A stretch of DNA of 64,000 nt from Candidatus Gastranaerophilales bacterium (GCA_944322945.1 CALUQN010000006.1:17418-81417); one strand, 5' to 3'; counted from the stretch's first letter, positions 1 to 8,550 are shown. Made by a program: numbers and translations. The notes: generated by a model from the sequence alone, not told the origin.

Positions 1-371
1 AGGTGAAATTTTATCTCCGGATAATCTGCCTGTATATCTTTGATAACTTCCGCAATATATTTCATACAGTCGGATTCGCCGCCGCCGATATAAATATCAC
101 CACTCACAGTGTCGCTGATTGACTGAAATTCCGCCTCGGTCTTTTCAACCATATCAACAATTTCTTCAGCACGCTTCCTCAGCATCATCCCTTCAGGCGT
201 GAGAGTAACTTTATATTTTCCTCGGATAAGAAGTTTTTGCTTCAGTTCTTTTTCCAAATCCTGCAATTGCCTGGTCAATGTCGGCTGAGTCAGGTGAAGA
301 GAATTGGCAGCACCTGTTATGCTGCCCTCTCTTGCTACTGCCAGAAAATATTTCAAAACTCTGATTTCCAT
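1..371 (-). CDS. LysR-family transcriptional regulator (N-terminal part; runs off the window)
   Basis: The minus strand reads in frame from an ATG at 371 to the window edge, about 123 residues. The start MEIRVLKYFLAVAREGSITG followed by AANSLHLTQPTLTRQLQDLE is the LysR winged helix-turn-helix; the linker helix follows (residues about 60-90), then the start of the effector domain (SGDIYIGGGESD, about 93-104). It lies back to back with two alpha/beta hydrolase genes across 140 bp, the usual LysR layout in which the regulator controls both itself and the divergent operon. The effector-binding part is mostly outside the window, so the ligand cannot be guessed. Confidence 0.93.
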   Translation of the reverse strand, partial: MEIRVLKYFLAVAREGSITGAANSLHLTQPTLTRQLQDLEKELKQKLLIRGKYKVTLTPEGMMLRKRAEEIVDMVEKTEAEFQSISDTVSGDIYIGGGESDCMKYIAEVIKDIQADYPEIKFH

Positions 372-511
372 AGTTAAATTTTACATTACCTAAATATGCC
401 CGTCAAGCATTTTTAATTATTTGATATAAGTATTTGCTATTTTTCAGAGAATAATTAATAATTATAAGCAATAGTGCAAAATATAAAAACAAAATCTGTT
501 AAGGAGCTGAA
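372..511. promoter_or_regulatory. Divergent LysR/hydrolase intergenic control region
   Basis: 140 bp, very AT-rich, between a LysR gene (minus) and the hydrolase gene at 512 (plus). On the plus strand TTGCTA is followed after 17 bp by AATAAT, a plausible sigma-70 promoter, and there is a dyad around the ATTAATAATTAT stretch near 451-464 where a LysR dimer could bind. An AAGGAG ribosome site lies just before the ATG at 512. The binding site itself is inferred from the layout. Confidence 0.5.
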
Positions 512-1387
512 ATGGATATAATAAATGTAATCACCCCGCGCGGGCTGGAACTCAAAGGGGCAATATTTGGTGATGAAACAAATGATACAGTACTAATTAT
601 GGTTACCGGAATTTGTTCTAATGTTTTTCAAAATGAGCTTTTATATACAACAGGGAAATTACTTGAAGAAAACGGGATATCCTGCATAATTGCACACGCA
701 CATGATTCATTTTCCTGTTTTGCATACAGCGATTTTTCCATAGGAAAACAAAGACATGCCGGCGTCTTTAACGATGATTTCAATATGGTTTACGAAGATG
801 TTGAAAGCTATGTAAAATACGCAAAAGATATAGGATTTAAAAATATAATACTTGGCGGACATTCGCTCGGGTCAAACAAAATTATCCACTATCTCGGCAA
901 TACGCCTGACGATTTTGTGGATTATTTTATAGTATCTTCACCGGTTGATATTATGCACTGGTGGAATGTAATGCCGAATATAAACAAATGCTGTGAAATG
1001 GCGGAATCCTGGATTAAAGACGGAAGGGGCGATGATATTTTGCCGTTTTTATTCGGCGGATTTTCACCGATGACGGCAAATACAGTTCTCGGATTTTACA
1101 ATGCCGACAACCTGAAAAATTGCCCGGTATTGAGCCATCAAGGCGAAACAAATTCCATGTATAAAATAAAACCGGCAGGCACATTTATTATCGGTTCAAA
1201 AGATTCCGTGACAGGCGACAGCCCGAAAGGATTTATGGAGACATTGAACAGCTGGACAAAACATCCTGAACTAAATCAGGTAATTGAAGTTCCGGGTGCG
1301 TCGCATATTTTCTTCGGCAAACACGATATTTATGCACAAACGGTTCTGAATTGCATTCAGACACATTTTTGTGCTATAAACGCTTAA
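512..1387 (+). CDS. Alpha/beta hydrolase (DUF1749/UPF0613-like)
   Basis: A 291-residue soluble protein with an alpha/beta hydrolase fold. The nucleophile elbow GGHSLGS lies at residues 115-121 (Ser118), and a C-terminal GASHIFF segment near residue 267 supplies a candidate catalytic His. No signal peptide is seen, so it is probably cytoplasmic. It has a good AAGGAG ribosome site and is followed after 15 bp by a second, secreted hydrolase, so the two are probably one LysR-controlled operon. The substrate is unknown; the family contains esterases and lipase-like enzymes. Confidence 0.8.
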   Translation: MDIINVITPRGLELKGAIFGDETNDTVLIMVTGICSNVFQNELLYTTGKLLEENGISCIIAHAHDSFSCFAYSDFSIGKQRHAGVFNDDFNMVYEDVESYVKYAKDIGFKNIILGGHSLGSNKIIHYLGNTPDDFVDYFIVSSPVDIMHWWNVMPNINKCCEMAESWIKDGRGDDILPFLFGGFSPMTANTVLGFYNADNLKNCPVLSHQGETNSMYKIKPAGTFIIGSKDSVTGDSPKGFMETLNSWTKHPELNQVIEVPGASHIFFGKHDIYAQTVLNCIQTHFCAINA

Positions 1388-1402
1388 ATAGGAGGGTTAA
1401 TT

Positions 1403-2422
1403 TTGCAAAAACTGTTAATTTCGATTATTTCTTTACTACTGCTGACAGGAGGTTTAGTTATGGCAAAAAGTAATGATTGGGACAAAACATTCCCGAAAAG
1501 TGACAAAGTAAATGTTGAAAAAGTACATTTCAAAAACAGATACGGTATAAATTTGACAGGTGATCTTTACATCCCGAAAGAAAAATCCAATGAGCAAATG
1601 CCGGCAATAGCAATCAGCGGACCATTTGGCGCAGTAAAAGAGCAGGCATCAGGTTTATATGCACAAACACTTGCTCAACGAGGATTTATAACGCTGGCGT
1701 TTGACCCGTCATACACCGGAGAAAGCGGCGGAGAACCAAGAAACGTTGCCTCTCCGGACATTAACACGGAAGACTTTTCTGCGGCTGTTGACTATCTTTC
1801 AAACAGAGAAGATGTTAATCCTGAGAGAATAGGTATCCTCGGGATTTGCGGGTTTGGCGGATTCGGCTTGAACGCAGCGGCTATTGATACAAGAATCAAA
1901 GCTACAGTCACATCAACAATGTATGATATGACCCGTGTTACCGCTCAAGGCTACTTTGATTCTATGGATGAAAAAGCCCGCAAGGAGCTAAGAAAATCAC
2001 TTAACAAACAAAGAACAGAAGACTTTAAAACCGGCACCTTTGCTAAAGCTCCCGGACTTCCGGAAAAATTAACAGGCGACGAACCGCAGTTTGTTCAGGA
2101 CTACTACGGCTACTATAAAACTCCGCGCGGCTTCCACGAACGGTCCATAAATTCCAACGGAAATTGGAATGTAACGTCTTCGCTGTCGCTTCTTAATATG
2201 CCGATACTTCAATACAGTGACGAAATCCAAAGCGCAGTACTGATGATACACGGAGAAAAAGCTCACAGCCGCTACTTCTCTGAAGATGCTTTCAAAAAAC
2301 TCAAAGGGGATAATAAAGAACTCTATATCGTGCCAGATGCTAACCACGTTGATTTGTACGATAACCTCGAAAAAATCCCGTTTGATAAAATTGAAGCTTT
2401 CTACAAAGAAAACTTGAAATAA
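1403..2422 (+). CDS. Secreted dienelactone-hydrolase-like alpha/beta hydrolase with Cys in the nucleophile position
   Basis: 339 residues. The start is TTG at 1403, six bases after a strong GGAGGG ribosome site, and gives a signal peptide or membrane anchor at residues 3-21 (LLISIISLLLLTGG). An alpha/beta hydrolase domain follows. The nucleophile elbow reads GICGFGG at about residues 147-153, with Cys149 where most relatives have Ser; Cys is used by dienelactone hydrolases. A C-terminal DANHVDLYD near residue 312 would hold the catalytic His. It is second in an operon with the cytoplasmic hydrolase. The YcjY/acetyl-xylan-esterase-like branch is the closest description I can give; the substrate is unknown. 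Confidence 0.78.
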   Translation: MQKLLISIISLLLLTGGLVMAKSNDWDKTFPKSDKVNVEKVHFKNRYGINLTGDLYIPKEKSNEQMPAIAISGPFGAVKEQASGLYAQTLAQRGFITLAFDPSYTGESGGEPRNVASPDINTEDFSAAVDYLSNREDVNPERIGILGICGFGGFGLNAAAIDTRIKATVTSTMYDMTRVTAQGYFDSMDEKARKELRKSLNKQRTEDFKTGTFAKAPGLPEKLTGDEPQFVQDYYGYYKTPRGFHERSINSNGNWNVTSSLSLLNMPILQYSDEIQSAVLMIHGEKAHSRYFSEDAFKKLKGDNKELYIVPDANHVDLYDNLEKIPFDKIEAFYKENLK

Positions 2423-2438
2423 TAACAACGGTATTTCT

Positions 2439-2481
2439 AAAGGCAGAAGATATAATGATATTTATATTTCCTGCCTTTTTT
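2439..2481 (+). terminator. Rho-independent terminator after the hydrolase pair
   Basis: Stem AAAGGCAG / CTGCCTTT with a long AT-rich loop, followed by a T-run, 17 bp after the stop codon at 2422. The T-run merges with the promoter of the tatA-like gene (TATAAT at 2484-2489). Confidence 0.65.
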
Positions 2482-2513
2482 GCTATAATTTTGATTGAAA
2501 AGCGAGGTGCAAA

Positions 2514-2675
2514 ATGTCTTTGGGTATAACCGAAATTCTACTTATATTAGTTATAATTCTGCTTCTGTTCGGCTCTAAGAAAATTCCGGAACTTGCGAAA
2601 TCACTCGGCAAAGCTAAACAAGAGTTTGACAATGCTAAAAAATCCGCAGAAAAAGATGACGAACAGCAAAAATAA
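2514..2675 (+). CDS. tatA: Twin-arginine translocase subunit TatA/E family
   Basis: A 53-residue ORF that starts [20 protein letters not shown] and continues [20 protein letters not shown]. It has the TatA plan: one N-terminal membrane helix (residues 5-19), an F-G hinge, an amphipathic helix with the K-L/I-P-E-L motif, and a charged tail. The length is at the short end for TatA/E. It has its own TATAAT (2484-2489) and a GCGAGGTG ribosome site. No tatC is in the window, so the partner must be encoded elsewhere. TatA and TatE cannot be told apart here. Confidence 0.9.
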   Translation: MSLGITEILLILVIILLLFGSKKIPELAKSLGKAKQEFDNAKKSAEKDDEQQK

Positions 2676-2743
2676 GTTCGGATTGTAACAATATACGATT
2701 GAAGCTTTGGACTGAAAACATCTAACGTTGTTGACTGGTTAGA

Positions 2744-4138
2744 TTACTTATTGAACATTTTGAAGATTTTGTCAATAAGCCCTTCTTCCTCTTCCATAGT
2801 TGTATTTTCCAGCTTGGCAAGTTTAGCCTTAACCTGTTCGTAGTCATTTGCACCTTTTGAAAGTTCAAGATACTTTGTATAGAACTCGGTCGCTGCTGGT
2901 TTGTTTTTAATTTTTTCGTAAGCGATTGCGAGTTTCTTTATAACGCTGGTGTTACGCTTGTCCAATTCATAGAGCTGTTCCAAATAATCAGCCTGCATTC
3001 TGTAATCCCCGAGACCTTCGCGGAAATCAGCAAGTTTTTCCAATGATTTTTTATTTGTGGGCTCAAGTTTTGCTAACTTTTCATAAAATTCGACAGCGTG
3101 AATATTATCACCAGTTTCTTCCAGAAGCATTGCAATAGTTGAGATTAAATCAGTATCTTTGTCATTAAGTTGATGAGCGTTCAAAAATTCATTAATCGCA
3201 ACGTCTTTGTTTTTTCTTACAAGATTGTATTTTCCCCAGTTGAGGTGAGCGTTGAAGTCATCATTTTTGTTTTCGTATATCAAAGCTCTCATCTGGTATG
3301 TGAGCGGTGAATTTTTCTCAAGGTTATCATATTGTTTTACGCAGTCCAGAGCTCTGTCATAATCGCCTTTTTCAAAGAAATACTGTGCTTTTACAGAATA
3401 AAATTGAGCATTGTTTTGGTACTGCAATTCGTTTTTTATAATATTTTTGTAAGCTTCATCAGTTTCACCGGTTTCAAGAAGGCATTTAATCTTCATCAAT
3501 TCATCTTCTGTCACTTCAAGCGCTTTTTCCGGCTGGTTATTTTTCAGATACAGCTGCGCCAGAGTTTCTTTGACTGCAGGAATGTCATATTGTTTTTTTG
3601 CGGCTTCCAGCATATCAATTGCACTCGGGAGCGCATCTTCTTTTACATAAAGGTTTGCAAGTTTCAGATAAACTTCAACAGGGACATCACCGTGATCAAT
3701 AATTTTTAAATATTCATCAATAGCTTTCATCTCTTTGCCGGTTTGTTCATACAAGTTTGCAAGGACAAACCGTGTTGTTATCATTTGTTTTTCTTCTTCT
3801 GCGTAAGAAAGAGCTTTTTTAAAGTCGTTAATTGCGTGTTCAAGATGGTGTTCTACACTGTGAAGATTACCTCTTGATATGTAATATTTGTACTTGTCAG
3901 TTGTGACATAAATATCCATTAACTGCTCATAAGCCATTGTATTTGTCATGTCTTTTTCAATTATTTTAGAATAATATTCTGCTGCCTCATCCTTTTTATC
4001 AAGCACCATAGCCGTGTGTCCGAGACGTTCCAAAAGTGATAAATCATCAGGGTTCTTGGCGTGTAATCTTTTATATTCCTCGTACGCTTTGTCGTACTGT
4101 TCGTTTTCTTCGTACTGTTCTGCAAGTTGTAAACTCAT
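2744..4138 (-). CDS. Tetratricopeptide-repeat protein
   Basis: 464 residues made almost wholly of TPR units. The N-terminal MSLQLAEQYEENEQYDKAYEEYKRL is a typical first repeat, and about eleven further helix pairs follow to residue 440, before a short C-terminal tail (GLIDKIFKMFNK). No signal peptide or membrane helix is seen. Such proteins are scaffolds; nothing here identifies the partner. It is transcribed in the same direction as pth, which lies upstream of it, 74 bp away. A 7-bp dyad at 2720-2744 overlaps the stop codon. Confidence 0.85.
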   Translation of the reverse strand: MSLQLAEQYEENEQYDKAYEEYKRLHAKNPDDLSLLERLGHTAMVLDKKDEAAEYYSKIIEKDMTNTMAYEQLMDIYVTTDKYKYYISRGNLHSVEHHLEHAINDFKKALSYAEEEKQMITTRFVLANLYEQTGKEMKAIDEYLKIIDHGDVPVEVYLKLANLYVKEDALPSAIDMLEAAKKQYDIPAVKETLAQLYLKNNQPEKALEVTEDELMKIKCLLETGETDEAYKNIIKNELQYQNNAQFYSVKAQYFFEKGDYDRALDCVKQYDNLEKNSPLTYQMRALIYENKNDDFNAHLNWGKYNLVRKNKDVAINEFLNAHQLNDKDTDLISTIAMLLEETGDNIHAVEFYEKLAKLEPTNKKSLEKLADFREGLGDYRMQADYLEQLYELDKRNTSVIKKLAIAYEKIKNKPAATEFYTKYLELSKGANDYEQVKAKLAKLENTTMEEEEGLIDKIFKMFNK

Positions 4139-4212
4139 TATGTAAGACTCCTTTTTGTTTCTTATTATATAATAATTCCTGCAAAAATTAAAATACTCTT
4201 TACCGGCAAAAT

Positions 4213-4770
4213 TTAATTAAATTTATTCTGCGCTTTTTCCATCCCGTTATCAATCAGATAAAATACGGCTTCTTCCGCTTTTTTTAAAGTTTCTTTTAAA
4301 ATCTCCAGATGTTCTTTCGGAAAATTTTGAAGCACGTAATTTTCTGAAGGTATCGGCGGCTGCGGGCCTATACCGATTTTGAGACGATTAAAATCTTTTG
4401 TACCAAGGTGTTTGATGATTGATTTAATCCCGTTATGCCCGCCGTCAGACCCGTTTGCACGCAGTCTGATTCTGCCCAAATCAAGCGCAATATCATCATA
4501 AACGACTATGATATCTTTAATATCAATTTTGTAATAATTCATAACCGCGCTGACAGCTTCGCCTGATAAATTCATAAAAGTTGTCGGTTTTATGATAAGG
4601 ATATCCTCACTTTTATAACGGAATTTTGTAAGCATACATTTTAATTTTGATTCTGTTTTGAAAGTAAGATTGTTATCCAGCGCGATTTTATCCGCAAGCA
4701 TAAAGCCGGCGTTGTGCCTTGTAAAACAATATTTGTCCCCTATATTTCCTAGTCCTGTTATTAATTTCAT
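4213..4770 (-). CDS. pth: Peptidyl-tRNA hydrolase
   Basis: 185 residues, the usual Pth length. The enzyme frees tRNA from drop-off peptidyl-tRNA. The N-terminus MKLITGLGNIGDKYCFTRHN holds the family signature with the catalytic His (TRHNAGF); the usual GNPG is GNIG here. FMNLSGEAV (about 64-72), DDIALDLGRIRLR and GSDGGHNGIKSI (about 107-118, the GGHNG loop) are all present. AAGGAT ribosome site before the ATG at 4770. Confidence 0.96.
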   Translation of the reverse strand: MKLITGLGNIGDKYCFTRHNAGFMLADKIALDNNLTFKTESKLKCMLTKFRYKSEDILIIKPTTFMNLSGEAVSAVMNYYKIDIKDIIVVYDDIALDLGRIRLRANGSDGGHNGIKSIIKHLGTKDFNRLKIGIGPQPPIPSENYVLQNFPKEHLEILKETLKKAEEAVFYLIDNGMEKAQNKFN

Positions 4771-4902
4771 CAGAATTATCCTTTATATTTATTATTTTAA
4801 CGTAAATAAATATTACCGTTCAGATTTACCGAATATGAGCTTAACAAATTGATAAAATAAATTTAATTTGTAAATAGCAAGGACAAAGACGAGGAAAAAT
4901 TT

Positions 4903-5478
4903 ATGAGTTTAAGAGATAAACCAATAATACAGGAAACAAGTTCAGAAAAGGTAGCAAAATTTTTGGAGAAAAATTCTCTGCACAAAAAAGATTTTGCGGA
5001 AATGATAGGAGTAACACTTTCTTACGTTTACAACCTTATAGATAATACAATACCGTTTTCAAGCCGAGGAACGACACTGGAACGAATTGCGACAGTGATG
5101 GAGATTTTACCTGAGGAATTTGAAGAGTATAAAATTCCGCAAGAGCCGATACTGATAGACGATTCAGTTGAATTTTTCAAAGATGTAATGCGGGAAAAGA
5201 AAATGAATACAGTGAGTTTTTTAAAAGCGTTTCCGCGGAAAAAACGTATAGATATCGTGGATATGCTTCGCGGTGCAATGCCGATACCTATAGACTTCAA
5301 AGAACTGAGCATGATAGCAAAGGTGCTTGATTTGAGCAAAGATGAAATCTACACAATGTGGGAAAAACGAATGAAACAGGTATTGGAAACCAACGGCATG
5401 AACATTTACGCGAATGCGACGCTTGTAAATTCAATGTTTGATTGTGCAAAAAAGTTTATCCATCTGGATAAAGAATAA
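4903..5478 (+). CDS. Putative regulator with two tandem XRE-like helix-turn-helix units
   Basis: 191 residues. The first HTH is at about 14-65 (KKDFAEMIGVTLSYVYNLID, then LERIATVMEILPEEFEEY). A second, more diverged copy spans about 85-150 and ends in a matching pattern (FKELSMIAKVLDLSKDEIY), so the protein looks like an internal duplication of an XRE domain. The second copy may have lost the recognition helix. GAGGA ribosome site; monocistronic, with a strong terminator right after it. Targets unknown. Confidence 0.75.
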   Translation: MSLRDKPIIQETSSEKVAKFLEKNSLHKKDFAEMIGVTLSYVYNLIDNTIPFSSRGTTLERIATVMEILPEEFEEYKIPQEPILIDDSVEFFKDVMREKKMNTVSFLKAFPRKKRIDIVDMLRGAMPIPIDFKELSMIAKVLDLSKDEIYTMWEKRMKQVLETNGMNIYANATLVNSMFDCAKKFIHLDKE

Positions 5479-5486
5479 TTTTAAAA

Positions 5487-5514
5487 AGAGGCGGCATAAA
5501 TCCGCCTCTTTTTT
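5487..5514 (+). terminator. Rho-independent terminator of the double-HTH gene
   Basis: Perfect 8-bp GC-rich stem (AGAGGCGG / CCGCCTCT, 7-nt loop) followed by six T, starting 9 bp after the stop codon. Confidence 0.92.
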
Positions 5515-5559
5515 GATGCCGTTACATAGCAACCTGGCTTTCCTGTTATTTTTGGCAAT

Positions 5560-5580
5560 AAAAAAGGGAGATTGCCTCCC
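5560..5580 (-). terminator. Rho-independent terminator of the small Cys-rich protein gene
   Basis: Read on the minus strand: GGGAG, 5-nt loop, CTCCC, then six T, 40 bp after the stop of the gene at 5621-5854. Confidence 0.75.
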
Positions 5581-5620
5581 CTCAGACACTTTTGTCAGCA
5601 CAAGAAAAATTGGTTTGTTT

Positions 5621-5854
5621 TTATATTGGAGTCATTTGCGGTTCACCACAAGATGCCAAAAGTTGTTTTACAACTCTCGGCATCTGACATATAAAGGAAT
5701 AATTTCCTTTCGATAATGAACACTTTTTGCAATTTGCGCATATCGTATAGCATTCTATTGCTTGCTCAGTCCAGTTTTGCGTGATTGATTCCGATATCTC
5801 GCCGTTATTTTGAGGGTAATATTCTTCATCATCTATAATATCAATATTATTCAT
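5621..5854 (-). CDS. Small cysteine-containing protein of unknown function
   Basis: 77 residues with an acidic N-terminus (IDIIDDEEYYPQN) and a Cys-rich core with spacing C-x3-C-x2-C-x2-C-x9-C (CYTICANCKKCSLSKGNYSF then IC), plus a later single Cys. The pattern suggests a small metal-binding or Fe-S module, but no known family is recognised. It is supported as a gene by an AGAGGGGG ribosome site before the ATG and by its own terminator at 5560-5580. Confidence 0.65.
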   Translation of the reverse strand: MNNIDIIDDEEYYPQNNGEISESITQNWTEQAIECYTICANCKKCSLSKGNYSFICQMPRVVKQLLASCGEPQMTPI

Positions 5855-6176
5855 AATGCCCCCTCTTTTTGTTAAACACTAATTCAGCCAGACTGTCTTG
5901 CTTTAGGTTTTTACTTAGACCTAGCCCCTATATTAATTATATTCAATAAAGTTATATTTTAATCCTACAGATGTATGATTTTTATTACCGCAAAGTATAT
6001 CGCTCCGGCATATTTGAGGACAAAAATTTTATAACAAGCGGTTTGAAAGGGATGTATGCGAAATACCCGTCTGAAGTAAATACTTATGCTTACTAAAATT
6101 TTTCAGCATAATTCAAGCATAACTCAACGGTAAAATAGTTGATACGTTCAATCGCTTAATTTAAAACACTTGAGGG
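5855..6176. other. 322-bp gene-poor spacer with a possible 41-residue ORF
   Basis: Between two divergently placed neighbours. The only coding signal is an ORF at 5971-6096 on the plus strand (MYDFYYRKVYRSGIFEDKNF and on, 41 residues) without a ribosome site. It could be a gene remnant or chance. The rest is AT-rich and featureless to me. Confidence 0.4.
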
Positions 6177-6722
6177 TTAGTTCATCGGGATAGATAACTT
6201 TTGCCCGATTGCAATTCTGTCAAGGCTTGGCAATGAATTTGCTTCCTGTATTAGTTTTGCTTTTTCCGGGCTGTATGACCCGTAAAATCTGATTAATATG
6301 CTTTCTATTGTATCTCCGCTCTGCACGGTATAAATTTCGTTGATAGTAGATACGGGTTCCTCTGCAACCGGTTCACTTGCCGGAATTAAGCTGATGTTTT
6401 CTTTTGTAACTTTTGCTTTAGGTGCTGCTGTATTATCAGCAATGTTTATACCTCTAACTGAAAAGCTTATTAATGAAGTCACAATTAACATTGCAACAGC
6501 GCCTGCGATGAAGCCTGTTGCTAAATATACGCTCGGGGATTTTTCAGCTTTTTGGCTGACTTTAAAATTTTGCCATAACAAATCAAGTTCTTTTTCTTTG
6601 TTTGGTCTTACATATACCCGCGGCGAATTATCGTAAGATTCTTGTCTGTATTTAGAAAGTGCTTCCAAAACAGCCATTTTTTCTTTTGATAAATTTGATC
6701 TCCTTAATGTTGAGCTTTTCAT
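6177..6722 (-). CDS. Single-pass membrane protein with C-terminal LysM domain
   Basis: 181 residues. A basic cytoplasmic N-terminal part (1-64) is followed by a membrane helix (about 66-86, VYLATGFIAGAVAMLIVTSL), a short linker, and a LysM domain at about 130-180 (IYTVQSGDTIESILIRFYG ... IAIGQKLSIP). LysM binds N-acetylglucosamine glycans, so the C-terminus probably faces the peptidoglycan. No catalytic domain is attached. It is divergent from ruvC. Confidence 0.85.
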   Translation of the reverse strand: MKSSTLRRSNLSKEKMAVLEALSKYRQESYDNSPRVYVRPNKEKELDLLWQNFKVSQKAEKSPSVYLATGFIAGAVAMLIVTSLISFSVRGINIADNTAAPKAKVTKENISLIPASEPVAEEPVSTINEIYTVQSGDTIESILIRFYGSYSPEKAKLIQEANSLPSLDRIAIGQKLSIPMN

Positions 6723-6821
6723 AGGTTAACCTCACTACCCTAATTCTAAATTGCTTAGTTTAATTGTTCTGATGTCAATATAACATGAGTTTTTTTTTAA
6801 TTCAAGTATTTGTAAAGTAAG

Positions 6822-6850
6822 TTGAATTATGCCGTAATTTGCTCTACAAT
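6822..6850 (+). promoter_or_regulatory. Sigma-70 promoter of ruvC; predicts a leaderless mRNA
   Basis: TTGAAT (6822-6827), 17 bp, TACAAT (6845-6850). The ATG of ruvC is at 6858, seven bases after the -10 box, so transcription should start on or next to the start codon. Confidence 0.7.
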
Positions 6851-6857
6851 AGCGGGT

Positions 6858-7328
6858 ATGAAGATTTTGGGAATTGATCCGGGAATGGCAATAGTCGGTT
6901 ACAGCCTCGTTGAATTTGACGGGGAAGGGTGTACTCTTCTCACATCAGGCTCTATCCAAACTCCTAAGGGTGAGCGGGAATCAGCCCGTTTGCTCGAAAT
7001 TTTTAATGACATGACTACTATTATCGAAAAATATACTCCGGATGTGGCGGCAATAGAAAAACTGTTTTTCTTCCGTAACAGAACTACAGTCATGCCGGTT
7101 GCCCATGCCAGAGGAGTAATTTTGACCGTACTTGAGTCACATAATATTCCTATTTATGAATACACGCCCATGGAGGTTAAACAGGTTCTCACAGGATACG
7201 GCAGAGCGGATAAAAAAGAGGTTGAACACATGGTGCAGCTTTCACTAAATACGGAAAAACTGCCTAAGCTTGATGATACCGTAGATTCTATCGCTATTGC
7301 AATTTGCCACACCAGATCTTTTAGGTAA
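6858..7328 (+). CDS. ruvC: Crossover junction endodeoxyribonuclease RuvC
   Basis: 156 residues from the ATG at 6858. It cuts Holliday junctions made by RuvAB. N-terminal MKILGIDPGMAIVGYS carries the first catalytic Asp; AAIEKLFFFRNRTT holds the catalytic Glu (about 66), and DDTVDSIAIAICH near the end holds the last two acidic residues. An upstream in-frame TTG at 6822 would add 12 residues, but that TTG is the -35 box of an ideal promoter and the normal RuvC N-terminus is the MKILGIDPG form, so 6858 is the start. There is no ribosome site. ruvA/B are not nearby. Confidence 0.95.
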   Translation: MKILGIDPGMAIVGYSLVEFDGEGCTLLTSGSIQTPKGERESARLLEIFNDMTTIIEKYTPDVAAIEKLFFFRNRTTVMPVAHARGVILTVLESHNIPIYEYTPMEVKQVLTGYGRADKKEVEHMVQLSLNTEKLPKLDDTVDSIAIAICHTRSFR

Positions 7329-7405
7329 ACTTTTGTAAAAAATATGGCAAAAAAATATTTTCAGGGACATTATCATATCATCCACATCTTATAAGGAGTA
7401 TAAAT

Positions 7406-7894
7406 TTGAATAGAATATCTTTTACTGCAAATTTACTGGTTACGCCAAAGGCGGATGAAGACCGTACAAAACTCGCTAACCGCGGTCTTGATATATCAAA
7501 CGCTTTTTTTGAAAAGACAAGATACGATAACTATCATACTATGGTGCTTATAAACAGCAACGACACCGGCAGCGATGAGTTTATTCTCAAACGTAATGAG
7601 TGGGAAGGTGATACTGTTGTCTCTCGTTTCAGAACAAATTTTACTTGTGATTTGGATAAATTGTCAAACAATGATGCAGTAAAAAGACTTGTTGATATTT
7701 TTGAATTGATGAAAATTAAGGCGGAGCAAAACAGAAAGCTTAAAAAGAAAATTGATACCCGTGATTCTATTGTAGAAAAAAGAGATAAAGAAATCAGAGA
7801 ACTTGACACCGAACAAAAATTGGAATTTCTTTATCAAATGCAAAAAAGAGGGTTAACCTCAGATACAATTGAGTTTCCTGATTTGGCAAGCTAA
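7406..7894 (+). CDS. Unknown protein with N-terminal SFTA motif and coiled coil
   Basis: 162 residues starting at TTG 7406 after an AAGGAG site. The N-terminus MNRISFTANLLVTPKADEDR carries the S-F-T-A version of a short motif seen in several unknown proteins of this window. Residues about 105-145 are a charged coiled coil (KIKAEQNRKLKKKIDTRDSI and on). No signal peptide, no recognised domain. Function unknown. Confidence 0.7.
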   Translation: MNRISFTANLLVTPKADEDRTKLANRGLDISNAFFEKTRYDNYHTMVLINSNDTGSDEFILKRNEWEGDTVVSRFRTNFTCDLDKLSNNDAVKRLVDIFELMKIKAEQNRKLKKKIDTRDSIVEKRDKEIRELDTEQKLEFLYQMQKRGLTSDTIEFPDLAS

Positions 7895-7958
7895 CAACAA
7901 GAATAAAATAGAGTCGACAGGCAAAAGCCCACAGAATGACAAGCTTTTTATAGTATCT

Positions 7959-7980
7959 GTGAAATTTGCAATATAAATCC
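7959..7980 (+). repeat. Degenerate end of the TTATATA hairpin-repeat family
   Basis: This 22-bp stretch (GTGAAATTTGCAATATAAAT plus CC) matches, with a few changes, the terminal arm at 12468-12490 and 50955-50977. Only one arm is clear. Confidence 0.45.
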
Positions 7981-8047
7981 AAGAATTTACATCTCCGGCT
8001 TTTTGAGATTTTTGTGGTAGAATATTGAAGAAAAAGACGGAGAGTTT

Positions 8048-8533
8048 ATGAATAAATTACTATTCCAGCAGATAACCTTTTTTTCTTCGGTATTAGGCGG
8101 ACTGCTTGCCTTGATAACACTTTTGCCTTTCATCGGACAGATTGGATTTTTTATCCTGATGTGCTTTGCATCCGTTGTAGTTATTTTGCTGATGATGAAG
8201 CTTGAATTGATTGAGTTTTACGAAGTAAAAGAAAGCGTTGTTGTCGGGGCTTTAATCGGCGCAATTTCCTACATTGCATTTTCTATTATTTACATCCCGA
8301 TAGTAATAATCTTGATGAAATTTTTCGGACTTTACACAAACTACGGTGTGTCCTTAATATTAAGCAGCGCAAGTTTTTGGATTTTGGTTGTACTCACTGT
8401 ATTCATGGCAGTTTTGAGCGCGACGGTGAACGCTTTTTCAGCATTTTTAACTTACTATATAAACGATATTATAAAAGGTATGAATCATAACAATACCACT
8501 GATAAAAATGATAACGAGCAATTCAAATTATAA
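8048..8533 (+). CDS. Four-helix membrane protein of unknown function
   Basis: 161 residues with four hydrophobic segments: about 10-30, 34-52, 63-90 and 105-135. Short charged C-terminal tail (NNTTDKNDNEQFKL). No known family signature. A TAGAAT box near 8015 and a GGAG site support expression. It ends 17 bp before mtnA and may be co-transcribed with it, but nothing links the functions. Confidence 0.7.
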   Translation: MNKLLFQQITFFSSVLGGLLALITLLPFIGQIGFFILMCFASVVVILLMMKLELIEFYEVKESVVVGALIGAISYIAFSIIYIPIVIILMKFFGLYTNYGVSLILSSASFWILVVLTVFMAVLSATVNAFSAFLTYYINDIIKGMNHNNTTDKNDNEQFKL

Positions 8534-8550
8534 ATAGCAAAGGAGACATA

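Noticed and set aside
2069..2428. 119-residue minus-strand ORF inside the second hydrolase gene
   Set aside because: A shadow of a well-supported plus-strand gene; low-complexity Phe/Ile-rich product.
5971..6096. 41-residue ORF as a real gene
   Set aside because: No ribosome site and no recognised family; kept only as a note in the spacer.
6822..6857. TTG start giving ruvC 12 extra residues
   Set aside because: The TTG is part of the -35 box of an ideal promoter, and RuvC normally starts at MKILGIDPG.
7794..7982. 62-residue minus-strand ORF after the SFTA protein
   Set aside because: It overlaps a supported gene and the repeat at 7959, with no ribosome site.
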